52,004 nucleotides of DNA from JANXQE01 sp035651635 (GCA_035651635.1 DASRFK010000081.1:1-52004); one strand, 5' to 3'. Positions 26,001 through 34,662 are shown, counted from the first letter of the stretch. Notes: generated by a model from the letters alone, not told the origin. A program made the numbers and translations.

Positions 26001-28866
26001 CACCATTAAACTGCTGCACGATGTTGTTCGGATTGCCGCTGCCGTTGAATCGTCCCATGTTGTCCCGGTCCACCAGGTAAATCGGAGCCGTCTTGCCGCC
26101 GCCGACCACCAGGTGAGGATGAGCCGCGCTGCCCGCCGAGTCGGGGAGAATGAGCGGGGCGCTGGAACCAAGGTCCTGGTCGCCGCCGCTGAGAGCGACG
26201 GCGTTGTTTGGCGCGAAATAGTCGACCAGGGTCAGGCCATTGGTCGTCGCCAGCTTCAGCAGACTCATGGCGTAGTTGTTGGTGCTGGTCACGGTTGTGC
26301 CGCCGTTGAAATCGCCATTGCCGGTCTGGAAATACAAATTTCCCTGGGGATCCACCGAAGGTCCGCCGCCGCCGTCCCAGAATCCACCCAGCCCCCCGTT
26401 GGGCGTGGCGTTATACGTTCCAACTTGCTGCGCCACGTTGGTCGCGTTGTAGGCGAACATCCAGCCATGGTACGGCTGATTATCACCGTGCGACGCGAAG
26501 GACATGTAAATCACTCCATTGAGCAACGTCAGCGCCGGCCGGCAGTGTTCTTTCAGTGGGTTCCACAGCACATGCGGCGGATTTTGTCCGTCATTGTCGC
26601 CGGTTCCCCTTCCCGGATAATTGTTGCAGGAAATGACTGACGGGCTGTTGAAATTGGTTCGTTCCAAGCCGGTGGCGATATCGAGCGCGTGCAACCGGTG
26701 GACATACGCCGTTCCTTCCTTGGTCTTGACCTCGACGTAAATTGTTCCGGTCACCGGATCGATCACCGGCGTGCTGGTGACGCCCACTTCAGGGGTGATG
26801 TCGGTCGTGCCTACGTCTCCATTGGGAACGGTGGTGACGCCGGGCCCCAGGAAGCTGGTTTGCCACAGCGGCGAAGCGTTAGCCCCGGAGTTGTCGTCCG
26901 CGTCAAAGGCATACAAGCTGTTATGCTCGGTGGCGACATAGAGAACATTGTGCGTTCCTTTGCCAGGAACGTTCACATTGGTCATGATGAGCGGTTGAGC
27001 GTAGACGAAGCCGTCAACGGGGTAAGAAAACAGTTTCCCGAAAGTATTGGTGTTAACATTGGCAAGGGTGAGAGTCCGCTCGCTGGCATTGACGCCCTGG
27101 CGCGTGTTGTCGTTGTGATAGGTCAGCACGGCCACGCCTGGGGCCGCGGGAGGATTGGTAGCGAGCGTTCTGAAACTTTGCGACGGAATGGCCCAACGCG
27201 TGCCGGCGGAATTGACCGCTTGGGCCGAATAATAATAGGTGGCATTGGAATTGAGATTGGCAATGTTTTGTGAAAAAAGCCCGGCTTGCACACCCAGATT
27301 GGCACTATTCGACCAGGCGCCAGCGTTGCTGCCACCGTCGGCCGGTCCATAAAACAAGGTGACCGTCGGTGCCTCGTTTCCAGTGGCGGTGACCTGGCCA
27401 TTGAGCGTGGCGGAGCTCGACAGAATAAAACTGGCGGGCAGATTCGTGACTGCTGGGGGCGTGATCGCGAGCGTGGTGAAGCTCTGCGACGGGGTGGCCC
27501 AGGATGTTCCCGAGATGTTCACCGCCTGCGCATTAAAAAAGTAAGTCGTGCCCGGAGTCAGGCCGGAGACGGTTTGTGAAAAGGCGCCGCTGCTTACGCC
27601 GGGGGAAACGCTGCTTGCCCAAGCCGCCGAGTTGGTGCCACCGTCGGTTGGTCCGTAAAAAATTGTAATCGCGGGCGCATCGCCGCCGGTGTTAAGCACC
27701 TGGCCATCGAGCGTGACTGAACGAGTTTGGATGTTAAATGCCGGCAGGTTGGCGACGCTGGCAGTACTCGGCACGATGACATTGAAGCCGGCTTCGTTGG
27801 TAACCGAGCCGTTCGAATTGCTCGCGACCACCGCGATCGTAGCATAGCTGTTGTCCACTGGTGGAGTGGTATAGGTATTGCCTGTCGCTCCCGCCACCTT
27901 GACGCCATTGGTGTACCAGGCCAGGGAAATGGTGCCCGGTCCGTCGACGAGAGTCAGAAAAGTAGCGGAAGTGCCGGCCGCAACGGTAGTATTGGTCAGG
28001 CCCAAGGTGATGATCGGCGCGCTCGATGGAGTGTAGACGAGGAAATTGTCCCAGGCATCAATACCTCCGTTTTGAAATGCTCTCAACGCAGGCCACACCG
28101 CGGGGATGGTCACGTCGGTTTGGCCCGAGTTGTTTCGACCGGTCGGAAATGTGGCGATGTTCGTTCCTGGTGTTAGACCGTTAGTTCCGTAATCGTAAAT
28201 AGCGCACCCGGCGGTGTAGCTGCCCGAGGCGCCCGCCGTGTTGGTGAGGCTCACGACAAACTTGTACCAGTGCCCGGGGATTGGGACAGCGTCTCCAAGG
28301 ACATTTTCAGTCAGGGTATTATTCGAGCGATATTGTTCCCGCACCGACCAATCGGTTGCAGAGGTGGGGATAAAGCGGAAGCTCTCGAAAGCCACGCCCG
28401 CGTTGTTATTCAGGGCGTTGTTATTCTCGTTGAGAATGCCGAGCTGCACCTTGTTGCCGCTGGACTGACCGTTGGCTTTCACCAGCGTCGAAAGAAAAAG
28501 CCTCGCGCCATTGACCGAAAAGTCCCAACTCCGATTCGTGTACACGGCAGTCGTGTCGCTGCTTTGGAACACACTTACCCCGCCACTTCCGCCCACGCCG
28601 GCGGTCGGACTTTCCGCAAACGAATAATTGCCGTCCGGTGTCCCTGCATCGGAGGGGTTGAAGTTTTTGGTGTATTGGCCTGGCGTGTTGAAATCCAGGA
28701 AACCAGTCTGCGCGGGCGCAATGAGCGGAAACAGACTGCAAAACACAGCCAAAAATAACGAAGCGCTGAAGCGCGCAAGCTTAAGCTGGCACGTTGCGCG
28801 CTGGGCGGATGACAGGCTTGATTTGAAAGCCGGGTCGGTGGAAAAACAGCACAGTAATCGTAGCAT
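23071..28866 (-). CDS. Giant exported fusion: PQQ-like propeller, PA14, dihaem cytochrome c, chitobiase-C and Ig modules
   Basis: 1931 aa. Order as read: signal region (to about 53); lectin/LamG-like N-domain (55-280); Ig-like (283-365); two similar Fn3-like repeats (about 370-475 and 475-575, each with a FYGPxDGG block). A PQQ-like beta-propeller follows (580-1095; GTHNVLYVATEHNSLYAFDA). Then a chitobiase-C-like domain (1095-1170), a PA14 domain (1185-1325; WTGMVQPQFNETYTFSTTT), and an Ig-like domain. A dihaem c-type cytochrome region of the SO2930 type (about 1425-1765) has haem sites CLTCH (about 1597) and CAQCH (about 1677). A second chitobiase-C-like domain and a C-terminal tail follow. 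The haem motifs imply periplasmic or extracellular maturation. Electron transfer tied to a sugar- or surface-binding scaffold is inferred. PQQ-binding residues are not evident. Confidence 0.8.
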   Translation of the reverse strand: MLRLLCCFSTDPAFKSSLSSAQRATCQLKLARFSASLFLAVFCSLFPLIAPAQTGFLDFNTPGQYTKNFNPSDAGTPDGNYSFAESPTAGVGGSGGVSVFQSSDTTAVYTNRSWDFSVNGARLFLSTLVKANGQSSGNKVQLGILNENNNALNNNAGVAFESFRFIPTSATDWSVREQYRSNNTLTENVLGDAVPIPGHWYKFVVSLTNTAGASGSYTAGCAIYDYGTNGLTPGTNIATFPTGRNNSGQTDVTIPAVWPALRAFQNGGIDAWDNFLVYTPSSAPIITLGLTNTTVAAGTSATFLTLVDGPGTISLAWYTNGVKVAGATGNTYTTPPVDNSYATIAVVASNSNGSVTNEAGFNVIVPSTASVANLPAFNIQTRSVTLDGQVLNTGGDAPAITIFYGPTDGGTNSAAWASSVSPGVSSGAFSQTVSGLTPGTTYFFNAQAVNISGTSWATPSQSFTTLAITPPAVTNLPASFILSSSATLNGQVTATGNEAPTVTLFYGPADGGSNAGAWSNSANLGVQAGLFSQNIANLNSNATYYYSAQAVNSAGTRWAIPSQSFRTLATNPPAAPGVAVLTYHNDNTRQGVNASERTLTLANVNTNTFGKLFSYPVDGFVYAQPLIMTNVNVPGKGTHNVLYVATEHNSLYAFDADDNSGANASPLWQTSFLGPGVTTVPNGDVGTTDITPEVGVTSTPVIDPVTGTIYVEVKTKEGTAYVHRLHALDIATGLERTNFNSPSVISCNNYPGRGTGDNDGQNPPHVLWNPLKEHCRPALTLLNGVIYMSFASHGDNQPYHGWMFAYNATNVAQQVGTYNATPNGGLGGFWDGGGGPSVDPQGNLYFQTGNGDFNGGTTVTSTNNYAMSLLKLATTNGLTLVDYFAPNNAVALSGGDQDLGSSAPLILPDSAGSAAHPHLVVGGGKTAPIYLVDRDNMGRFNGSGNPNNIVQQFNGGPGGDRDVAPAFFNNTLYIIDSNSRIGAYTISNAQFNTTPVESPDGYNNKGGASVSISANGTSNAIAWAMYNSGGQSPNTPAVLRAYNAANLTRELYSSDQIPSRDSAGDAVKFTLPTIANGKVYVGAQYSVTVYGLSLSFLDTPSITPNGGTFTNSVVVTITDSSPGVTIYYTIDGTVPTIRSSIYNGPFTLTNSAAVQAFAAKAGAVNSGVASAEFLDSSAIGSGTGLLGQYFANQLMTFVPPPTLLRTDAVVNFNWNTVSPDPSIPPTDYTVRWTGMVQPQFNETYTFSTTTDDGVRLWVNGKLLIDEWIDQGPTTWSGTIALQAQQYYNIQMDFYQNQGGAVASLSWASPSTPLAIIPTTQLYAVTNPPPVIILTEPANSSTYAASASVTVSANAAAQFNDIKEVDFFQNSTFLGAVSNAPYTLTLTGLGQGSYSLMAVAQDTTGLAATSAPVNITVTAGTGLPYGLAARVPVSPFLNMPPTIEGTVPALLSQTGVFTNTPSMGAMNGLIPYDVNVPLWSDGAIKTRWMSVPNSGAPFSPDEQVGFGPTGEWTFPMGTVFVKHFDLETDFSNPNGPKRRLETRLLVRDPNGSVYGVTYKWRPDNSDADLLNSSLSEPITITNADHTTWTQTWYYPSPADCLTCHTPAANYVLGVKTRQLNKSFGYPSGVQDNELRALNHIGLFNPAFSEASIAGYDHLSALTNLSASLEERARSYLDANCAQCHRPGGSGVTFDARYDTPLANQNIINALLIKGDLGIDHARVVVPQDIWRSILLARMNSLDDAVKMPPLARNLIDTNAVQVMGDWINSLPGTPALAPPTISPAGGTFSGSILVTLQDTNPAAVLYFTLDGSLPDTNSFVYSAPVLLTNSATFRANAFEPGFVNSAAASGLFTILSTIPSGPSFTGTSYVSNGVFSAQLSGATNNSYVLQGSTNFQNWVSLSTNVPGSSPFTIRDPQAGAFRYRFYRVLQQP

Positions 28867-29053
28867 GGGTGAAACTTTAGATTAAGGTAGAGAGCAAGTT
28901 GCCTTATTCTAGCATCCCGAGGGCATGCGTCAACCGCCGCTCGTCAAGGCGTTAAGGAGGCGGCCGACTCGAGCTCGATCAGGTCGGTACCAGGGATAAA
29001 CATTTCGCATTTCATTTCCAATTTGGGGGCTATCCACCTAATGTCTTTGCAAG

Positions 29054-29833
29054 TTGATATTCCTGTCCAAAACCCTGAATCGCGCCAGGCAGAGTGCCGC
29101 TGGCCTTTCGTTGCTCGCGCTCATGGACGCGGGACTTTCTTTGATCTATCCAGCCGTTTGCCAGGTGTGCGGCGCAGCTCGTGCTGAGGCTTCGGAATCG
29201 TTTGTCTGCGCTGGTTGCCGCTCGGGCATTCGTCATATCAAACCGCCGTTCTGCGAGCGATGCGGCTTGCCCTTTCAAGGCGCCCTGACCACCGCGTTCG
29301 AGTGCTCCAATTGCCGCGATGCGGACCTGGCTTTTTCCCGGGCACGTTCGGCCGTAGTAGCTCGGGGCGCAGTCCTCGAAGTGATTCACCGGTACAAGTA
29401 TCAACACGCGCTTTGGTTTGAAGCGTTTTTGGCTCAACTGCTGGTTAACTCCGCCGCACCGGAACTGGCCCAGGCAAAATGGGATTGGATTGTTCCGGTG
29501 CCGCTTCATCCGACGAAGCAGCGTGAGCGCGAGTTCAACCAGGCCGAGCGTCTTGGACGGTACTTGAGCCGGGCGACAAATATTGATTTAAACCCGAGGC
29601 TGATTCGGCGGACGCTGCCGACGCGGACCCAGACGCTGCTCTCCCGTGAAGAGCGTCTGGACAACGTGCGGCGGGCCTTTTCGCTTCGAAAACATGTAAG
29701 GCTCAAGGGCGAGCGCATTGTTTTGGTTGATGACGTGTTTACCACCGGCGCCACGACCGGCGCTTGCGCGCGCGTCTTACGCGCAGCCGGCGCGGGTGAG
29801 GTTTGCGTCTGGACCGTGGCTCGCGGCGTCTGA
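29054..29833 (+). CDS. comF: ComF family phosphoribosyltransferase-like protein
   Basis: 259 aa from TTG 29054. It has an N-terminal double zinc finger (CQVCGAARAE, FVCAGC, FCERCGLPF, CSNCRD) and a C-terminal phosphoribosyltransferase fold with the PRPP loop VLVDDVFTTGATTGA. VPVPLHPTKQREREFNQAE is the conserved block of ComF/GntX proteins. The family is linked to DNA uptake and recombination in several bacteria; the biochemical role is unsettled. The start is uncertain: TTG 29054 gives a 23-residue lead before the ATG at 29123, and most family members begin shortly before the first Cys pair, so 29123 is also plausible. accD follows 51 bp downstream on the same strand. Confidence 0.85.
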   Translation: MIFLSKTLNRARQSAAGLSLLALMDAGLSLIYPAVCQVCGAARAEASESFVCAGCRSGIRHIKPPFCERCGLPFQGALTTAFECSNCRDADLAFSRARSAVVARGAVLEVIHRYKYQHALWFEAFLAQLLVNSAAPELAQAKWDWIVPVPLHPTKQREREFNQAERLGRYLSRATNIDLNPRLIRRTLPTRTQTLLSREERLDNVRRAFSLRKHVRLKGERIVLVDDVFTTGATTGACARVLRAAGAGEVCVWTVARGV

Positions 29834-29884
29834 TAAACACGAGACTTGTTGAGAGGGCCGAGAAAGTCTAAGCTTTCGGGCGAT

Positions 29885-30829
29885 ATGGCAACGACCTTTT
29901 TCTCGAAGAAAACTCTTGGTCTGGAGACTGCCGAGCCCGGCGTAACGCCGCCGCCCGCTAATACCAATACGACTTTCGTTAAAAAGCCCAAACTGGCGGC
30001 CAAATCTAAAAAACGGGAGATTCCGGAGGGGCTTTGGACCAAGTGCCCGAAGTGCAGCACCATGGTTTTCGACAAGGAACTGGATGAGAACCTCAAGGTG
30101 TGCACGCATTGCCAGCATCATTTCCCGATCGGTTCACGCGAGCGGATTCATTCTCTGGTCGAAACCTGCACTTTCGAAGAGATGGACGCGGATATGACCA
30201 GCGTCGACCTGCTGCATTTCACCGGTGTCGCTTCGTACACTTCCAAGCTGCAGAAGTATCAACAGGAAACTGGGTTGAAGGATGCCGTAATCACAGGGTT
30301 GTGTAACATTGGCGAGCATCGCGTCGCGCTCGGGGTGATGGATTTCAAATTTCTCGGCGGGTCGATGGGCTCGGTCGTTGGGGAGAAACTCACGCGTTTG
30401 ATTGAACGGGCGACCGAAAAGGGGCTGCCGTTGATCATTTTCTCGACCAGTGGCGGCGCCCGCATGTACGAAGGCATGTTCAGCCTGATGCAGATGGGCA
30501 AGACCTGCGCCGCTTTGGCGTACCACGGCCGGGCCAGGTTGCCGTACCTGAGCGTGCTGACCGATCCCACGATGGCCGGGGTGATGGCCAGTTATGCCAG
30601 CGTCGGTGACCTCATCCTGGCCGAGCCGGGGTCGATGATTGGTTTTGCCGGACCACGCGTGATCAAAGACACGACGCAGGCCGAGCTGCCGCATGGTTTC
30701 CAAACGGCTGAATTCCTGCTCGAACATGGCTTGATCGATGCCATCGTGTCGCGCAAGGAAATGAAGACCCGGCTCATCGAGTATCTCAACTTTCTCACCG
30801 CCGCCCAAAAGCAAGCCGCCGGTGAGTAG
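29885..30829 (+). CDS. accD: Acetyl-CoA carboxylase carboxyltransferase subunit beta
   Basis: AccD with AccA transfers the carboxyl group from biotin on BCCP to acetyl-CoA, giving malonyl-CoA for fatty acid synthesis. 314 aa, close to the usual ~290 plus a longer N-terminus rich in Lys/Pro/Thr. The zinc finger CPKCSTMV...CTHCQHHF lies at about residues 57-80. The acyl-CoA-binding core contains LGGSMGSVVGEKLTRLIE, IFSTSGGARMYEGMFSLMQM and GFAGPRVIKDT, as in E. coli AccD. An in-frame extension to 29846 is possible; the ATG at 29885 (MATTFFSKK) is preferred. It needs biotinylated BCCP, which links loosely to bioD in this window. A candidate terminator follows at 31011-31030. Confidence 0.95.
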   Translation: MATTFFSKKTLGLETAEPGVTPPPANTNTTFVKKPKLAAKSKKREIPEGLWTKCPKCSTMVFDKELDENLKVCTHCQHHFPIGSRERIHSLVETCTFEEMDADMTSVDLLHFTGVASYTSKLQKYQQETGLKDAVITGLCNIGEHRVALGVMDFKFLGGSMGSVVGEKLTRLIERATEKGLPLIIFSTSGGARMYEGMFSLMQMGKTCAALAYHGRARLPYLSVLTDPTMAGVMASYASVGDLILAEPGSMIGFAGPRVIKDTTQAELPHGFQTAEFLLEHGLIDAIVSRKEMKTRLIEYLNFLTAAQKQAAGE

Positions 30830-31010
30830 CTTGGGCTGGTAAATCCGCACTGATTTCAGCTCGCATGCCATCTCGTCTAAACCCGGACGGGAGCCGGTTG
30901 ATTCGTGGAAAAGTTAAAACATTAAACCGAATCATCCCACTCGGGGGGCCGCAAAGAAATTCTGCCGCAGGAGGAGAGGTCCAAGCAGACTGGGATAACA
31001 CCCCATAGAG

Positions 31011-31030
31011 AAAGCCACCGGCGGGGCTTT
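31011..31030 (+). terminator. Possible terminator downstream of accD
   Basis: AAAGCC (31011-31016) pairs with GGCTTT (31025-31030) across an 8-nt GC-rich loop, followed by GCTTTAG. It is a short stem with only a weak T tract, lying about 180 bp after accD and 70 bp before the next gene. Candidate only. Confidence 0.3.
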
Positions 31031-31090
31031 GCTTTAGATAGTGAAATTTTAAGGTATCTTCCAGGCAAGGAAGGTTCCACGAACCATCAA

Positions 31091-31104
31091 AGGAGTGTGT
31101 TATG
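31091..31104 (+). promoter_or_regulatory. Strong ribosome binding site of the small exported protein gene
   Basis: AGGAG (31091-31095) lies six bases before ATG 31102. It is one of the clearest Shine-Dalgarno sequences in the window and fixes the start. Confidence 0.65.
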
Positions 31105-31722
31105 AGGCCGCTGGTTTCCATCGCCGCGTTGGTTGTCTTAGTTAGCTTTGACGGAATGAGCCAGGTGGCTCTTTCGCCCGCAACTCCCGCCATCACGGCC
31201 CCCGCGCCGGTGTTGGTCCCGAGTTCACCCGCGCTTGCGCCGGTGGCGACCAGCCCCGGGTTTGTGGCCACGAATGCGAGCCTCCTGGCACTGGCCGACG
31301 CGTTGGTGGTTTTGCAGACCAACATTCAGCAAACGCTTCCCGTGTTATCGATGTTCAACGACAACTTTGATTTCGCCAGTCTCGGCGACAACGGCTTGGG
31401 CGCCACCGCTTCTGGCGCGCCGCCCGGAAACTTCAGCACCAACCTGGGCACTAACTATGCCGTCAATTTTGGAGTGAATGCCGCCACTCCGACCGGTCCA
31501 TCCTTGTTCAATACGGTGGCTAATCGGACCACCTTATCGGCGGCGGGATTGCCGCAGGGTTTTGCGACCGTCCCGGTGACGCGCGACACTCTGCGCGCAC
31601 TGATAGTCTTGCAAAGTGACCTGCAGCGAATGCTCCCGATTCTCAATGGCCTTAATGGCGGGACGACCAATTACCCGGGCAGCTTTACCAATCTGTTTGG
31701 GCTGACGCCGACTGGTCGATAG
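31102..31722 (+). CDS. Small exported protein with a duplicated helical motif, unknown function
   Basis: 206 aa. A signal peptide (LVSIAALVVLVSFDGMSQ) is followed by a Pro/Ala-rich stretch, then ALADALVVLQTNIQQTLPVL (about residues 63-82). A Gly/Asn-rich middle leads to RDTLRALIVLQSDLQRMLPI (about 168-187). The two segments align as L-x-AL-x-VLQ-x-(N/D)-(I/L)-Q-x-x-LP, so the protein holds two copies of one amphipathic helix. No known domain is recognised. The ribosome binding site (31091-31095) is excellent, arguing for real and perhaps strong expression. It ends four bases before the convergent YjhG-type gene. Confidence 0.65.
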   Translation: MRPLVSIAALVVLVSFDGMSQVALSPATPAITAPAPVLVPSSPALAPVATSPGFVATNASLLALADALVVLQTNIQQTLPVLSMFNDNFDFASLGDNGLGATASGAPPGNFSTNLGTNYAVNFGVNAATPTGPSLFNTVANRTTLSAAGLPQGFATVPVTRDTLRALIVLQSDLQRMLPILNGLNGGTTNYPGSFTNLFGLTPTGR

Positions 31723-31725
31723 GTC

Positions 31726-33690
31726 TTATTGGCGACCGGCTGCTCTTCCTCGGTTCAATAGCTCGATAATGCGATCGGCATCGTAGGTGCAGCCGCTCCA
31801 GGTTCCGCCGCCGGCCAGTTGGAGAGCAGCCCAGAGCCGGGTGTCGGTGGGCAGTTCAGGGTTAGGCGCAAGGTCGTTTCGGGGCGCGCGGCGCGCCAAC
31901 TCTTCCACCCCTTCGCTTGGGTTGAAGCGCTTCGTGCCCTGGCCGATTAAATCGATCGAGCCGGTGTTTTCTTTCAGATTGATTTCGATTCGTATGATAT
32001 CGCCTTCGAGTGCCTTGCCAATCGGTCCGCCGGCCAGACCTTCCGGGCCGATATGCCCGATACATGCACCGGTGGAAACTCCGGAAAAACGGGCGTCAGT
32101 GAGCAGTGCCACGTGTTTGCCGAACGGGAGATGTTTGAGCGCGCCCGTGACCTGGTAAGTCTCCTCCATCCCAGTGCCCAGCGGGCCAACCCCGGTCAGG
32201 ACAATGATGTCTCCGGCTTTGATCTTTCCCTTTTTGATCGCCGAAATCGCGTCGCGTTCATTGACAAACACGCGTGCCGGGCCTTCCTTGCGGTAAACGC
32301 CGTCCGGGTCAATCAACATCGGGTCGATGGCCGTCGATTTGACGACCGAACCCTCCGGCGCCAGGTTGCCGCGCGGGAAAGCCAACGTGCTGGTTAAACC
32401 GCGTTTTTTCGCCTCGCCTGGCGAGAAGATAACCTCGTCGGCGGACACACCGTCGCGTTGCTTTAGAATTGACCGGAAGCGCTGCCGTCGCTCGGAGCTT
32501 TGCCATTCATCCAGGTTTTGCTTCACGCTTTTGCCCGTCACAGTCAGGGCGTTCTCTTCGAGCAGATCCAGGTTTCGTAAATGCAGCATGACCTCGGGAA
32601 CCGCACCGGCCAGAAACACTCGCACAGTGGGGTGGTGGACCGGACCGTTCGGAAGCACACTCACAAGCCGTGGCGTACGGCGATTCACGTCAATCCAATC
32701 TGGCAAAGTGGGCAGCGGCAGCCTGGCTGCGTGCGCAATGGCGGGGATGTGCAGCAGCAGGTTGGTTGAGCCCCCGAAGGCCGCATGCACCACCATGGCG
32801 TTCCGGATGCTGGCCGGCGTCAAAATGTCCTTAAGAGTAATTCCGGCGGTGGCCAGTCCCTGGAGCGCTCGGGCGGAAGCTCGAGCTATCTCGAGCCAGA
32901 CCGGCTGGCCCGAGGGCGCCAGCGCGGAATGCGGAATTGCTAAACCGAGCGCTTCACTGACTACCTGTGCCGTCGCGGCGGTGCCCAGAAACTGGCAACC
33001 GCCTCCGGGCGTTGCACAAGCGCGGCAACCCATATCGGCGGCTTCTTCGAGCGAAATAAGCCCGTGCGCGTAGCGCGTTCCAATCGTTTGGACCGTCCCG
33101 GCATCCTCGCCCACTGCGGGCGGCAAGGTCACTCCCCCAGGAACAACGACCGAGGGCAGTTGGTGCAGACCGGCCAAGGCCATGAGCATCGCTGGCAATC
33201 CTTTGTCGCAGGTCGCCACGCCCAGAACACCCTCCCGCAGCGGGAGCGACCTGGCCAGGCGCCGAAATATTATCGCCGCGTCGTTGCGATAGGCCAGGCT
33301 GTCGAACATGCCCGTCGTGCCTTGCGTGCGCCCGTCGCACGGGTCTGAACAAAATCCGGCGAATGGGATTACCCCAAGCTTGCGAAATTCTGCGGCGGCC
33401 GCCTCGACCAACATCCCGATTTCCCAATGGCCTGTGTGGTAGCCTAAAGCTATAGGCTTGCCGTCAGGAGCGCGGACCCCGCCTTGCGTGCTCAGGATGA
33501 GAAACTGCTTTTCTGCGGCCTGGGCCGGATTCCAACCCATCCCCACGTTTTGCGATAAACCAAATAAATCACCGCTGGGCCGGTTGAGAAGCTGGTCCTC
33601 AGTCAGCGGCAAACGGCCGGCCGGACCCGGCGCGTTTGTTTTGATCTGGTAGATCTCCTCAGGCTCGGAATGTTCGTGCGCGGCCGCCAT
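31726..33690 (-). CDS. Dihydroxy-acid dehydratase family, YjhG/YagF-type (sugar-acid dehydratase)
   Basis: 654 aa, the length of E. coli YjhG (about 655), a D-xylonate dehydratase. An Fe-S dehydratase of the IlvD/Edd superfamily that removes water from sugar acids to give 2-keto-3-deoxy acids. Cluster cysteines are visible in FCSDPCDGRTQGTTGMFDS, GVATCDKGLPAMLMAL and TPGGGCQFLGTAATAQ; a C-terminal block reads LTDARFSGVSTGACIGH. The open frame runs to 33789, but ATG 33690 (MAAAHEHSEPEEIYQIKT) matches the family start. It follows moaB by 13 bp and so ends the long minus-strand gene train. The exact substrate (xylonate or a relative) cannot be told by eye. Confidence 0.85.
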   Translation of the reverse strand: MAAAHEHSEPEEIYQIKTNAPGPAGRLPLTEDQLLNRPSGDLFGLSQNVGMGWNPAQAAEKQFLILSTQGGVRAPDGKPIALGYHTGHWEIGMLVEAAAAEFRKLGVIPFAGFCSDPCDGRTQGTTGMFDSLAYRNDAAIIFRRLARSLPLREGVLGVATCDKGLPAMLMALAGLHQLPSVVVPGGVTLPPAVGEDAGTVQTIGTRYAHGLISLEEAADMGCRACATPGGGCQFLGTAATAQVVSEALGLAIPHSALAPSGQPVWLEIARASARALQGLATAGITLKDILTPASIRNAMVVHAAFGGSTNLLLHIPAIAHAARLPLPTLPDWIDVNRRTPRLVSVLPNGPVHHPTVRVFLAGAVPEVMLHLRNLDLLEENALTVTGKSVKQNLDEWQSSERRQRFRSILKQRDGVSADEVIFSPGEAKKRGLTSTLAFPRGNLAPEGSVVKSTAIDPMLIDPDGVYRKEGPARVFVNERDAISAIKKGKIKAGDIIVLTGVGPLGTGMEETYQVTGALKHLPFGKHVALLTDARFSGVSTGACIGHIGPEGLAGGPIGKALEGDIIRIEINLKENTGSIDLIGQGTKRFNPSEGVEELARRAPRNDLAPNPELPTDTRLWAALQLAGGGTWSGCTYDADRIIELLNRGRAAGRQ

Positions 33691-33703
33691 GAGAAGAACT
33701 CGC

Positions 33704-34192
33704 TCAACAACTCGTCGGCACTTGCTGGAGAACTTCCACGCAATGCGGAATGGCGCCGGTGACAAACCCCAGACACTCGACCGCCCCACTTGGTTTGCCG
33801 GGCAGGCAGATCACCAGCGTTTTCTCTACTACGACCGCCAGGCACCGTGACAAGATGGCGTTAGGCGTGAGCTTAAGTGATTCCATGCGCATGGCCTCGC
33901 CAAACCCCGGCAAGTCCCGCACCGCGATTTCCCGGACCGCTTCCGGTGTGACATCCCGCAAGGCAACCCCGGTGCCACCGGTCGTCAAAACTAGGTGGCA
34001 TCCTTTCGCGATGAGTTCCCGGACGCCGCGCTGGATCTCGCGCTTGTCATCGGGCACCAACAATTCCGAAAGTACTTTCCAGCCGTAACCGTCCGCGGCT
34101 TTCTTTAGCGCCGGTCCGCCCAGGTCCTGATAAACGCCTTTCGAGGCGCGATCGGAGATCGTGATTATGCCCGTGTGTATGACCAAACTCAT
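33704..34192 (-). CDS. moaB: Molybdopterin adenylyltransferase-type protein (MoaB/MogA family)
   Basis: 162 aa. It activates molybdopterin by adenylylation before molybdate insertion, in the cytoplasm. It starts MSLVIHTGIITISDRASKG, with GPALKKAADGYGWKV, then LVLTTGGTGVALRDVTPEA, the ligand-binding TTGGTG loop of the fold. VICLPGKPSGAVECLGFV is the second conserved loop. The start at ATG 34192 overlaps the moaC stop as ATGA; the open frame upstream to 34255 is inside moaC. MoaB and MogA cannot be separated safely from sequence alone. It is coupled to moaC, with the dehydratase 13 bp after. Confidence 0.88.
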   Translation of the reverse strand: MSLVIHTGIITISDRASKGVYQDLGGPALKKAADGYGWKVLSELLVPDDKREIQRGVRELIAKGCHLVLTTGGTGVALRDVTPEAVREIAVRDLPGFGEAMRMESLKLTPNAILSRCLAVVVEKTLVICLPGKPSGAVECLGFVTGAIPHCVEVLQQVPTSC

Positions 34193-34662
34193 TTTTTCGT
34201 TTTCGAGATCAGCCGAATCCGCCCGATTTGCATTTTGCGGTCCACGGCTTTGCACATGTCGTAGATGGTCAGCGCGGCGATGCTGACCGCCGTCAAGGCC
34301 TCCATTTCGACACCCGTTTGCGCGGAGATCTTCGCTTGCGCGGAAATGATAATTCGATCCGCCGATTTGGGGATTTCAAAGGAGACCTCGCAGTGGGTCA
34401 AAGGCAGCGGATGGCAGAGTGGGATGAGTTCTCCGGTTTTTTTTGCCGCGAGAATGCCGGCCAACCGCGCCGCCCCGAGCACATTGCCCTTGGCGATGCG
34501 CTGCGATTGAATGAGCTTGATGGTATCTTTCTGCAATCGAATCTCACCCGCAGCCACCGCTTCCCGCACCAGCACCGGCTTGTCAGACACGTCCACCATG
34601 TTGGCTTCGCCCCGGGCGTTAAGGTGCGTCAATCCTTTCACTTGGCTAATTCGAGTTTCCAT
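34189..34662 (-). CDS. moaC: Cyclic pyranopterin monophosphate synthase MoaC
   Basis: MoaC with the radical-SAM enzyme MoaA turns GTP into cyclic pyranopterin monophosphate, the first step of molybdenum cofactor synthesis. 157 aa, usual length. Family blocks are LTHLNARGEANMVDVSDKP at the N-terminus, PLCHPLPLTHCEVSFEI (substrate site), and TGVEMEALTAVSIAALTIYD then MCKAVDRKM. The ATG at 34662 overlaps the end of panB by 25 bp; no later start leaves the first block intact. It overlaps moaB by four bases. moaA is not in the window. Confidence 0.95.
   Translation of the reverse strand: METRISQVKGLTHLNARGEANMVDVSDKPVLVREAVAAGEIRLQKDTIKLIQSQRIAKGNVLGAARLAGILAAKKTGELIPLCHPLPLTHCEVSFEIPKSADRIIISAQAKISAQTGVEMEALTAVSIAALTIYDMCKAVDRKMQIGRIRLISKTKK

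Noticed and set aside
29041..29053. ATG at 29041 as the start of comF
   Set aside because: It is in a different frame from the ComF protein.
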